The notes under the pieces were generated by a model. The model had not been told where the DNA came from. It worked only from the letters and a program-made list of their open reading frames with translations, and made no database searches. From an uncultured Alphaproteobacteria bacterium (GTDB taxonomy: Bacteria; Pseudomonadota; Alphaproteobacteria; GCA-2731375), in NCBI GenBank assembly GCA_913049615.1, contig CAJWZI010000122.1, positions 1 through 5,898 of the forward strand: a stretch of 5,898 bases of DNA. Reading direction: 5' to 3'. Numbering within the stretch: position 1 is the stretch's first letter; every line of letters starts with the position of its first letter. Below, piece after piece: positions 1-5,187 of this stretch. The translations under genes were made by a program, and so were the position numbers.

Positions 1-27
1 CTGTTCCCCCTGTTCGTCGCCATTCAT
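1..27 (-). CDS. Possible 5' end of a divergent gene (partial, product unknown)
   Basis: Reading leftward from an ATG at 27-25, the minus strand encodes M-N-G-D-E-Q-G-E-Q and stays open to the window edge. An AGGGG lies six bases upstream of this ATG, a good ribosome-binding site. A -10-like TATAGT lies further up on the same strand (60-55), but without a convincing -35. Only nine residues are visible, so no product can be proposed. The competing reading is the plus strand in the same codon register, which gives L-F-P-L-F-V-A-I-H-A-K-P-L-F and a TAA at 43-45. That could be the hydrophobic C-terminus of an upstream gene. I slightly prefer the divergent start because of the ribosome-binding site, but the evidence is thin. 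Confidence 0.3.
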
Positions 28-55
28 GCCAAGCCCCTGTTTTAAATTTAGGCAA

Positions 56-68
56 CTATAACGTATAG
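56..68. repeat. AT-rich dyad, CTATA-ACG-TATAG
   Basis: The arms CTATA (56-60) and TATAG (64-68) are perfect inverted repeats around a 3-nt centre. The right part, AACGTATA, recurs at 150-157 within the rpmH promoter. It could be an operator or simply overlapping -10-like sequence on either strand. It lacks a T-run and is too short and AT-rich to be a good terminator. Confidence 0.3.
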
Positions 69-130
69 ACAGCACGGAACTAGTTTAGGTATATCATAAT
101 TGAAGTGGCATCTCCGGGACCCAGGCGCCG

Positions 131-159
131 TTGACTTCCATGCATGCTCAACGTATACA
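131..159 (+). promoter_or_regulatory. Predicted sigma70-type promoter for the rpmH operon
   Basis: A -35 box TTGACT (131-136, five of six matches to TTGACA) and a -10 box TATACA (154-159, five of six counting TATAAT) are separated by exactly 17 nt, the optimal spacing. Transcription would start near 166, giving a leader of roughly 58 nt before the rpmH GTG. This is the best promoter-like pair I see upstream of the cluster. It fits with rpmH being a highly expressed ribosomal-protein gene. An inverted pair GTTGA (130-134)/TCAAC (148-152) brackets the spacer and overlaps the -35 box. Confidence 0.65.
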
Positions 160-173
160 GCGCGCTTGATTTT

Positions 174-187
174 GGCCCCGCCGGGCC
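174..187 (+). other. Small GC hairpin in the rpmH 5' leader
   Basis: GGCCC (174-178) can pair with GGGCC (183-187) around a four-base loop, in the predicted untranslated leader about 25 nt upstream of the ribosome-binding site. It is followed by a mixed sequence, not a U-tract, so it does not look like an intrinsic terminator. Any role in mRNA stability or L34 regulation is speculation. Confidence 0.3.
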
Positions 188-211
188 TGTTATTTCTGGT
201 AGCAAATTGAT

Positions 212-216
212 GGAGG
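212..216 (+). promoter_or_regulatory. Ribosome-binding site of rpmH
   Basis: GGAGG sits seven bases upstream of the GTG at 224. This strong Shine-Dalgarno decides the GTG start of rpmH, which has no ATG option at that position. Confidence 0.8.
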
Positions 217-223
217 TTGAGGG

Positions 224-358
224 GTGAAACGCACCTACCAACCAAGTAGACTGGTTCGCAAACGCCGGCATGGCTTTCGTCAACGTATGTCGACAGTCGG
301 TGGTCGCCGGCTTTTGGCCAAACGGCGGTCTAGGGGCCGTAAGAAACTCTCGGCATAG
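224..358 (+). CDS. rpmH: 50S ribosomal protein L34
   Basis: A 44-residue, extremely basic protein read from a GTG start: M-K-R-T-Y-Q-P-S at the N-terminus, then R-K-R-R-H-G-F and R-M-S-T-V-G-G-R, ending K-K-L-S-A. These are the family hallmarks of bacterial L34 ('KRTYQPS..., [20 protein letters not shown]'), and the length matches the family (about 44-46). L34 is a small component of the large ribosomal subunit that binds 23S rRNA. A strong GGAGG ribosome-binding site precedes it and a good promoter lies about 60-90 nt upstream. It opens the cluster, with rnpA 37 nt downstream, the classical bacterial pairing of the two genes. No anomalies are seen. The assignment is certain from sequence; only the choice of GTG rests on the ribosome-binding site and the conserved N-terminus. 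Confidence 0.97.
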   Translation: MKRTYQPSRLVRKRRHGFRQRMSTVGGRRLLAKRRSRGRKKLSA

Positions 359-395
359 GATGATACCGGCCCGCTATACTGGGTCTGGCGGATTG

Positions 396-803
396 ATGTG
401 TGACGATATGAAGCGCGATGATTTGACCCTCGTGCGTCTGAAAAGGCGCGTGGAATTTATACGCATCGCCCGATCCGGCCGGGGCCACGTCACCCCTGGT
501 CTTGTTTTGCAAGTAGCACGCCAAGACAAAGCAAATGCAGACCTTTCGGAACAGACCCTAGGCATTGGGTTCACCGCCAGCAAAAAGGTCGGCAATTCCG
601 TCGCCCGTAATCGTGTCAAACGCCGGCTGCGTGCGGCCGTCCAAGAGGTGATGCATCTTCGCGCCGCCGCAAACCAGGACTATGTCGTAATCGGACGGGC
701 GGCGACTGTCGACCGGCCATTCGGGGATTTAAAGGCCGATCTGATTACGGCCCTGGACCGGACGAAAAACCTCGTGAACCGCTGCTGCGGGGTCATTGAA
801 TGA
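396..803 (+). CDS. rnpA: Ribonuclease P protein component
   Basis: RnpA (C5 protein) binds the catalytic RNase P RNA and helps it cleave 5' leaders from precursor tRNAs. With the ATG at 396 the protein has 135 residues. It shows V-R-L-K-R-R-V-E-F near residues 13-21 (the typical 'RL..R.EF' opening), L-G-I-G-F-T-A-S-K-K-V-G at about 55-66, and the signature RNR motif A-R-N-R-V-K-R-R-L-R at 70-79, followed by a C-terminal part with D-Y-V-V-I-G-R. The start is uncertain. The reading frame is open back through much of rpmH, with other ATGs at 360 (two bases after the rpmH stop, 147 aa), 408 (131 aa) and 270 (177 aa, inside rpmH). I chose 396 because a GGCGGA lies just upstream and the length fits the family, but 408 or 360 is possible. 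Its stop overlaps the yidD start as ATGA, implying translational coupling. Confidence 0.95.
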   Translation: MCDDMKRDDLTLVRLKRRVEFIRIARSGRGHVTPGLVLQVARQDKANADLSEQTLGIGFTASKKVGNSVARNRVKRRLRAAVQEVMHLRAAANQDYVVIGRAATVDRPFGDLKADLITALDRTKNLVNRCCGVIE

Positions 804-1069
804 GATTTTTAATTACTCATACCTTGTGCGGCCTGATCTTAATCTATCGGTACAGCTTGGCGATTTTGTTAGGGGGACAGTGCCGATATTTGCCCACGTG
901 TTCCCACTATGGATTGGAAGCTTTACAAGTACATGGCCCGTTTAGGGGCGGTTGGTTAACCCTGCACCGGCTAGCGCGCTGCCATCCCTGGAGCAGTCAC
1001 GGATACGATCCCGTTCCCGCTCCCCATCATTCCGTCAACAAAGTACCAGCACATCTGGAAAATCTATAA
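800..1069 (+). CDS. yidD: Membrane protein insertion efficiency factor YidD
   Basis: A small (89 aa) YidD-family protein. It has a hydrophobic or amphipathic N-terminal stretch (about residues 3-24), then C-R-Y-L-P-T-C-S-H-Y (28-37), E-A-L-Q-V-H-G (40-46), G-G-W-L-T-L-H-R-L-A-R-C-H-P-W (50-64) and G-Y-D-P-V-P (68-73), with the family's three cysteines at 28, 34 and 61. YidD is known as a peripheral inner-membrane protein that assists YidC-dependent insertion, which suits its place directly before yidC. The start ATG overlaps the rnpA stop (ATGA), and GGGG at 789-792 gives a well-spaced ribosome-binding site. The usual 'ISP-LLG' just before the first cysteine reads S-L-A-I-L-L-G here, a minor departure. 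The tail after residue 73 is short and not conserved. Family assignment is confident; its precise mechanism is not established. Confidence 0.94.
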   Translation: MRFLITHTLCGLILIYRYSLAILLGGQCRYLPTCSHYGLEALQVHGPFRGGWLTLHRLARCHPWSSHGYDPVPAPHHSVNKVPAHLENL

Positions 1070-1079
1070 AGCGATCTGC

Positions 1080-2852
1080 ATGTCCGACCAACGTAACCTC
1101 ATAATCGCCATAGCCTTGTCCCTGGCTATTCTGCTGGGCTTCCAATTCTTTGTCGAAGCGCCGCAGCAAGAACGTCAAGACGAGACATTAGAAAAGCAGA
1201 TGCAAGAGCAGGCAAAACAGGGCAGCGACGGCGCCATCACTCCTGCGGCCCCTGGCGCTGTTGCCGACGGCAAATCGACGGCTGGCAATGTTGTGCCCGG
1301 CGCAATGTCTAATGCCGCCAGCTTAGCTGCAAACCGCGCCGCAGCGTTGAAGCTGTCGGCGCGGGTGGTGATTGACAGCAAACGCCTTGGTGGAAGCATC
1401 GCCTTGAAAGGCGGCCGGATTGATGATCTGACCATGCTGGACTACAAGGAAACCATCGAAGAAGGTAGCCCAGCGGTCACCCTGTTATCACCTCACCGCG
1501 CACCAAACCCATATTTCGGTCAATTCGGCTGGGTTCCCCAGGACAGTCTCAAAGTCCCGGGCGGCGATACTCTTTGGACAGCTAACCATAAATCGTTAAC
1601 TCCTGGTCGCCCGCTGACTTTGAGCTGGAGAAATCCAGACGGCGTACTATTCATCCAGACCATAGAAATTGACAATAATTTCATGCTGACCGTAACCCAA
1701 AAGGTGGAGAACTATTCGGCAAAGCCAATTTCCTCCCACCCCTACGGCCGTATTGTGCGCACAGACACGCCGAACACTTTGGGATTCTATATTCTTCACG
1801 AAGGTCCAATTGGGGTCTTCAACGACACTCTCAAGGAAGTCGACTACGATGACCTTCACGAAGCCCCGGCCAATACGACGAACAGCACTGGCGGCTGGAT
1901 CGGAATTACCGACAAATACTGGCTGACAGCATTAATCCCAGAACAAAAAACGAGTTACATCGGCGCCTTCCGGCACAGTCGACCGAACAAAACAGACACC
2001 TACCAAGCCGATTTCATGGTGCAGGTACCACAAGTCGTGGCGCCTGGCGCCACGGCGCAGAGTGTCAGCCATTTTTTTGCCGGGGCCAAGGAAGTACACC
2101 TGCTGGACAGATACGAAAAACAACTTGGGATCGCTCGATTTGATTTGGCCGTGGATTTCGGCTGGTTCTATTTTCTGACCAAACCATTGTTTTTTGTTTT
2201 GGATTACTTTTTCAAACTACTCGGTAACTTTGGATTAGCCATCTTGCTCCTGACCGTTTGCGTCAAATTGATCTTTTTCCCCTTGGCCAATAAATCCTAC
2301 AAGGCCATGAGCAAGATGAAGGGGTTGCAGCCCGAAATGACCAAGCTGCGGGAACGCCACGGCGCTGACAGGCAGAAGATGAACCAGGAGATGATGGCCA
2401 TGTACAAGCGGGAAAAGGTTAATCCCGCCTCTGGCTGTTTGCCGATCATTGTGCAGATCCCGGTGTTCTTTGCCCTGTACAAAGTGATGTTTGTGACCAT
2501 CGAAATGCGTCATCAGCCCTTCTTTGGCTGGATCCATGATCTATCGGCTCCAGATCCCATGTACATCCTAACCCTCTTTGGCGCCGTGCCCTGGGATATT
2601 CCCCAATTCCTGATGATCGGCATCTGGCCCATCTTTATGGGTGCCAGCATGTATTTTCAACAGTTGCTGAACCCGCAGCCCGCCGATCCCGTTCAGGCCA
2701 AAATATTCCTCTTCATGCCCCTGTTTTTCACCTTCCTGCTGGGCAGCTTCCCCGCGGGCCTAGTGATCTATTGGACTTGGAACAATATTCTCTCGGTCAG
2801 TCAGCAATGGGTCATCATGAGGCGCATGGGTGTCGCGATTAATCCAACCTAA
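1080..2852 (+). CDS. yidC: Membrane protein insertase YidC (Oxa1 family)
   Basis: YidC inserts and folds inner-membrane proteins, alone or with SecYEG. The 590-residue product has the Gram-negative layout. TM1 lies at about 7-25 (N-L-I-I-A-I-A-L-S-L-A-I-L-L-G). It is followed by a Gln/Ala/Gly-rich linker (about 27-90), a periplasmic beta-rich domain (about 93-345), and the conserved Oxa1-like membrane core from about 360 to 580. The core includes F-F-P-L-A-N-K-S-Y (399-407), the cytoplasmic coiled hairpin with L-Q-P-E-M and Q-E-M-M-A-M-Y-K-R-E-K-V-N-P (416-449), G-C-L-P-I-I-V-Q-I-P-V-F-F-A-L-Y (452-467), W-I-H-D-L-S-A-P-D-P (484-493) and F-P-A-G-L-V-I-Y-W (557-565). The positive residue of the hydrophilic groove is Lys396, where E. 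coli has Arg366. The start lies 10 nt after yidD with only a weak ribosome-binding site, suggesting coupled translation. Its TAA abuts the engB ATG. Confidence 0.98.
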   Translation: MSDQRNLIIAIALSLAILLGFQFFVEAPQQERQDETLEKQMQEQAKQGSDGAITPAAPGAVADGKSTAGNVVPGAMSNAASLAANRAAALKLSARVVIDSKRLGGSIALKGGRIDDLTMLDYKETIEEGSPAVTLLSPHRAPNPYFGQFGWVPQDSLKVPGGDTLWTANHKSLTPGRPLTLSWRNPDGVLFIQTIEIDNNFMLTVTQKVENYSAKPISSHPYGRIVRTDTPNTLGFYILHEGPIGVFNDTLKEVDYDDLHEAPANTTNSTGGWIGITDKYWLTALIPEQKTSYIGAFRHSRPNKTDTYQADFMVQVPQVVAPGATAQSVSHFFAGAKEVHLLDRYEKQLGIARFDLAVDFGWFYFLTKPLFFVLDYFFKLLGNFGLAILLLTVCVKLIFFPLANKSYKAMSKMKGLQPEMTKLRERHGADRQKMNQEMMAMYKREKVNPASGCLPIIVQIPVFFALYKVMFVTIEMRHQPFFGWIHDLSAPDPMYILTLFGAVPWDIPQFLMIGIWPIFMGASMYFQQLLNPQPADPVQAKIFLFMPLFFTFLLGSFPAGLVIYWTWNNILSVSQQWVIMRRMGVAINPT

Positions 2853-3515
2853 ATGGACGAGGCCACATCCATTGAGCTGGAGGTGGGACGGCTGCTCTTT
2901 GCCCAGACCTGCGATTTCGTCATGGGCGTTCGCACGGAGGTGGACCTGCCGCCGGTGGAGCTGCCCGAGGTAGCCTTCGCTGGACGATCCAATGTTGGCA
3001 AATCCAGTCTGCTTAACGCCCTGACCAATCGCCGTACGTTGGCACGGACTTCGAACACTCCGGGCCGCACCCGCGAAGTCAATTTTTTCCGCCTTGGCGG
3101 GCGGCTAATGCTTGTCGATCTGCCCGGCTATGGCTATGCCCGCGCCGGCAAGGAAGAAATTGCCCGCTGGAACGAGTTGATTGGAGATTACCTGCGCGGC
3201 CGCGGCAATCTGCTCCGGGTTTACCTTTTGATTGATGCCCGACGGGGTATTGGCGCCCCAGATCGCAAAGTCATGGAACTATTGGACAAGGCAGCGGTGG
3301 TCTATCAGGTCGTGCTGACCAAGATCGACAAAGTAAAGCCTGGCCCACTAGGCAAGGTTCAGGCCGCAACCGAGGCGGAACTGAAACGGCACGGGGCGGC
3401 ATATCCTGAGATATTGGCAACTTCATCCAAAAATAAAATCGGCCTGGAATTACTCCGCGCGACCGTCGCGACCCTAGCGGAAGAAGATCGAGTGAGTTAT
3501 ATGCAGGGCCCATGA
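2853..3515 (+). CDS. engB: Ribosome biogenesis GTP-binding protein EngB (YihA/YsxC)
   Basis: A 220-residue TRAFAC-class GTPase, known in this family to be needed for late assembly of the 50S subunit. All nucleotide-binding motifs are present: G1/P-loop G-R-S-N-V-G-K-S (44-51), the G2 region N-T-P-G-R-T (68-73), G3 D-L-P-G-Y-G-Y-A (89-96), G4 T-K-I-D-K (156-160) and G5 T-S-S-K (190-193). The G3 sequence D-L-P-G-Y-G and the R-S-N-V-G-K P-loop distinguish EngB from Era and EngA. Its ATG follows the yidC TAA with no gap and no visible ribosome-binding site. Translation probably depends on termination-reinitiation from yidC, keeping ribosome assembly output tied to the operon. The N-terminal 40 residues ([13 protein letters not shown]) match the usual family pre-domain, supporting this start. 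The stop overlaps the argB start as ATGA. Confidence 0.97.
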   Translation: MDEATSIELEVGRLLFAQTCDFVMGVRTEVDLPPVELPEVAFAGRSNVGKSSLLNALTNRRTLARTSNTPGRTREVNFFRLGGRLMLVDLPGYGYARAGKEEIARWNELIGDYLRGRGNLLRVYLLIDARRGIGAPDRKVMELLDKAAVVYQVVLTKIDKVKPGPLGKVQAATEAELKRHGAAYPEILATSSKNKIGLELLRATVATLAEEDRVSYMQGP

Positions 3516-4408
3516 CCGATACACAACAAGATGAACAACTGCACACCGTCCGCACCCTGGCCGAAGCCCTGCCCTATATGCGCCGCTTCACTGGCCAGAC
3601 CTTTGTCATCAAGTATGGCGGCCACGCTATGGGTGATGCCCAGTTGGCGGAAAAATTCGCTCGCGACGTGGTTCTGATGAAACAGGTTGGAATCCATCCC
3701 GTAGTGGTCCATGGCGGTGGACCTCAAATCGGCGCCATGCTGGACCGGTTGAAGATCAAAAGCTCGTTTATTGACGGCCTTCGCGTCACGGACAGCGAAA
3801 CCGTGGACATAGTCGAAATGGTGCTGTCGGGATCCATCAACAAGTCCGTGGTCACTGCCATCAACAGTGCCGGCGGCACGGCTGTGGGTATCTCGGGCAA
3901 GGACGGGCGTCTGATCGAGGCGGCAAAACTTCAACGCACCACACGTGATCCAGACAGCAATATTGAAAAAGTTCTGGACTTGGGTTTCGTAGGCGAGCCG
4001 GTGAACATCAATCCCAAACTGTTGGAGACTTTCGCACGATCTGACTTGATCCCAGTCATCGCTCCCATCGGTGTGGGCGACGGCGGCGAAACCTACAACA
4101 TCAATGCAGATACTGCCGCAGGAAAAATCGCAGCGACGTTGCAGGCAGCCAAACTGGTCATGTTGACCGATATCGCCGGCGTCCTAGACGGAAATGGCGA
4201 GCTAATTTCCAGAATGACGCCAAAACGGGCCGACGAACTGCGTCGAGACGGTATCATAAAAGGCGGCATGATCCCCAAGCTGGAAACCTGCCTGAACGCC
4301 GTTGCCAACGGCGTAGGCGCCGCCCATATTCTGGACGGACGCCTACCGCATGTGTTGCTATTGGAGGCTTTCACTGCCGCCGGTGTCGGCACTATGATCG
4401 AAGCCTAA
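3512..4408 (+). CDS. argB: Acetylglutamate kinase
   Basis: ArgB phosphorylates N-acetyl-L-glutamate with ATP, the second step of the acetylated arginine pathway, in the cytoplasm. The 298-residue protein belongs to the amino acid kinase family. It has V-I-K-Y-G-G-H-A-M (32-40, with the phosphate-binding Lys34), V-V-H-G-G-G-P-Q-I (65-73), R-V-T-D (91-94), N-I-N-A-D-T-A-A (197-204), L-T-D-I-A-G-V (218-224) and G-G-M-I-P-K (251-256, second catalytic Lys256). About 30 residues precede the core, including E-A-L-P-Y-M-R-R-F. This resembles the N-terminal helix of the hexameric, arginine-inhibited enzymes (for example Pseudomonas) and is absent from the short E. coli form. Feedback inhibition by arginine is therefore a reasonable inference. 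The start overlaps the engB stop (ATGA), with AGGG slightly close upstream. No arginine leader or operator is evident next to it. Confidence 0.97.
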   Translation: MTDTQQDEQLHTVRTLAEALPYMRRFTGQTFVIKYGGHAMGDAQLAEKFARDVVLMKQVGIHPVVVHGGGPQIGAMLDRLKIKSSFIDGLRVTDSETVDIVEMVLSGSINKSVVTAINSAGGTAVGISGKDGRLIEAAKLQRTTRDPDSNIEKVLDLGFVGEPVNINPKLLETFARSDLIPVIAPIGVGDGGETYNINADTAAGKIAATLQAAKLVMLTDIAGVLDGNGELISRMTPKRADELRRDGIIKGGMIPKLETCLNAVANGVGAAHILDGRLPHVLLLEAFTAAGVGTMIEA

Positions 4409-4460
4409 ATGGTCACTACCAATAGGTTCGCCGGGGCAGTTGTGGACGTAGTCGAAGAAC
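4409..4460 (+). other. argB-HAD intergenic gap with a short overlapping ORF start
   Basis: These 52 nt hold no convincing promoter or terminator. An ATG at 4409 directly follows the argB TAA, exactly as at the yidC-engB junction. It opens a 34-codon frame (4409-4513, first residues M-V-T-T-N-R-F-A) that runs past the HAD start in another frame. It could let ribosomes reinitiate and reach the HAD ATG, or be chance. Its codons are not rich in arginine at the start, so it is not an obvious arginine attenuator leader. Confidence 0.3.
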
Positions 4461-5135
4461 ATGCAAAACAAACAAGATCTGAACCCTGCCGATGTCGCTG
4501 TTTGGATCTTTGATCTGGACAACACCCTCTACTCCGTCCACTGTGACCTGGGCGCTCAATTGGGCCAGCGCATGGGTGAATTTGTGGCGCGTTTCCTGGA
4601 TCTGCCCCTGGAAGAGGCCCGCCTTGTGCAGAAGAGATATTTTCACGCCCATGGCACCACGTTGCGGGGGATGATGCTGGAACACGACATGCATCCCGAC
4701 GAATATCTCGACTATGTCCATGATTTGGACTTATCTGGAATCCCCATTGATAAACGCCTTGGACCGGCCTTGCAGGCGTTGCCAGGACGCAAGATGATAT
4801 ATACCAATGCGACGAACAATCACGTCGAACGTGTCCTGGGTCGACTGGGCATCAAGCAATATTTTGAGGCATCATTTGATATTGTCGACGCAGATTACGT
4901 GCCCAAGCCGAATCAGCAGCCCTATGAAACTCTGCTGGACCGCTACGGCATTGATCCCAACACCGCCGTAATGGTGGAGGATATCGCCCAGAATCTTGTC
5001 CCTGCCGCCAACCTGGGCATGGCTACGGTTTGGGTACGTGGCGGCCGGAACATCGAACTAACTGACGAACAAACATACCACGTCCATCACATCACCGACG
5101 ATCTGGCAGACTGGATCACAGATTTGCCCGGTTGA
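4461..5135 (+). CDS. HAD-superfamily phosphatase, pyrimidine 5'-nucleotidase-like
   Basis: A 224-residue haloacid dehalogenase-type hydrolase. Motif I is [10 protein letters not shown] (15-24) with nucleophile Asp18 and acid/base Asp20, motif II Y-T-N-A-T (114-118), the motif III lysine K149 in V-P-K-P, and motif [10 protein letters not shown] (171-178). A helical cap lies between motifs I and II (about 26-100). The 'FDLDNTLY' opening and the 'ED-x-x-x-N' motif IV match the pyrimidine 5'-nucleotidase-like group (yeast Sdt1/Phm8 relatives), so it probably removes phosphate from nucleoside monophosphates or another small metabolite. HAD substrates cannot be read reliably from sequence. In Alphaproteobacteria this gene commonly lies between argB and dapD, but no arginine or lysine role is established from that. 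The start is fixed by an in-frame TAG at 4449. No convincing ribosome-binding site precedes it. The stop overlaps a -35-like box for dapD. Confidence 0.9.
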   Translation: MQNKQDLNPADVAVWIFDLDNTLYSVHCDLGAQLGQRMGEFVARFLDLPLEEARLVQKRYFHAHGTTLRGMMLEHDMHPDEYLDYVHDLDLSGIPIDKRLGPALQALPGRKMIYTNATNNHVERVLGRLGIKQYFEASFDIVDADYVPKPNQQPYETLLDRYGIDPNTAVMVEDIAQNLVPAANLGMATVWVRGGRNIELTDEQTYHVHHITDDLADWITDLPG

Positions 5136-5159
5136 CAGACACCCAGGCAGAGTTAGTTT
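5132..5159 (+). promoter_or_regulatory. Possible internal promoter for dapD
   Basis: A perfect -35 box TTGACA (5132-5137) overlaps the stop codon of the HAD gene. Sixteen bases further on is a weak -10, TAGTTT (5154-5159, three of six matches). Transcription would start near 5166, with a short leader before the dapD ribosome-binding site. The -35 match is strong but the -10 is poor, so this is only a candidate. Confidence 0.35.
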
Positions 5160-5175
5160 GCCGCAAATTTGTAGC

Positions 5176-5180
5176 GGAGA
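5176..5180 (+). promoter_or_regulatory. Ribosome-binding site of dapD
   Basis: GGAGA lies seven bases upstream of the dapD ATG at 5188. It is one of the clearest Shine-Dalgarno sites in the window and fixes the dapD start. It suggests independent translation, unlike the coupled genes upstream. Confidence 0.75.
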
Positions 5181-5187
5181 AATAGCC

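Noticed and set aside
28..223. Replication origin next to rpmH, as in many bacteria with dnaA-rpmH
   Set aside because: No DnaA-box-like TTATNCACA sequences or AT-rich repeats are seen and dnaA is not in the window.
48..283. Two minus-strand frames of about 65 residues across the rpmH leader
   Set aside because: They overlap the strong promoter and the rpmH start region and show no conserved motif or clear ribosome-binding site.
375..380. TATACT -10-like box between rpmH and rnpA
   Set aside because: No -35-like hexamer is found 16-18 nt upstream, where the rpmH stop codon lies.
2265..2269. Lys396 in YidC replacing the E. coli groove Arg366, as a possible functional defect
   Set aside because: Charge is kept, and Lys at this place is, as I recall, usual for alphaproteobacterial YidC.
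2235..2537. 100-residue minus-strand open frame inside yidC
   Set aside because: It mirrors the conserved YidC core, is His-rich in a way expected from antisense of Met/Ile-rich membrane codons, and has no family resemblance.
3497..3934. 145-residue open frame on the minus strand opposite the engB-argB junction
   Set aside because: It lies opposite the fully conserved argB N-terminal half, has no recognisable motif and its openness follows from argB codon use.
5161..5177. CCGC/GCGG hairpin before dapD as a terminator or riboswitch
   Set aside because: The stem is only four base pairs with a nine-base loop and no U-tract; too short for a lysine riboswitch, which needs well over 100 nt.
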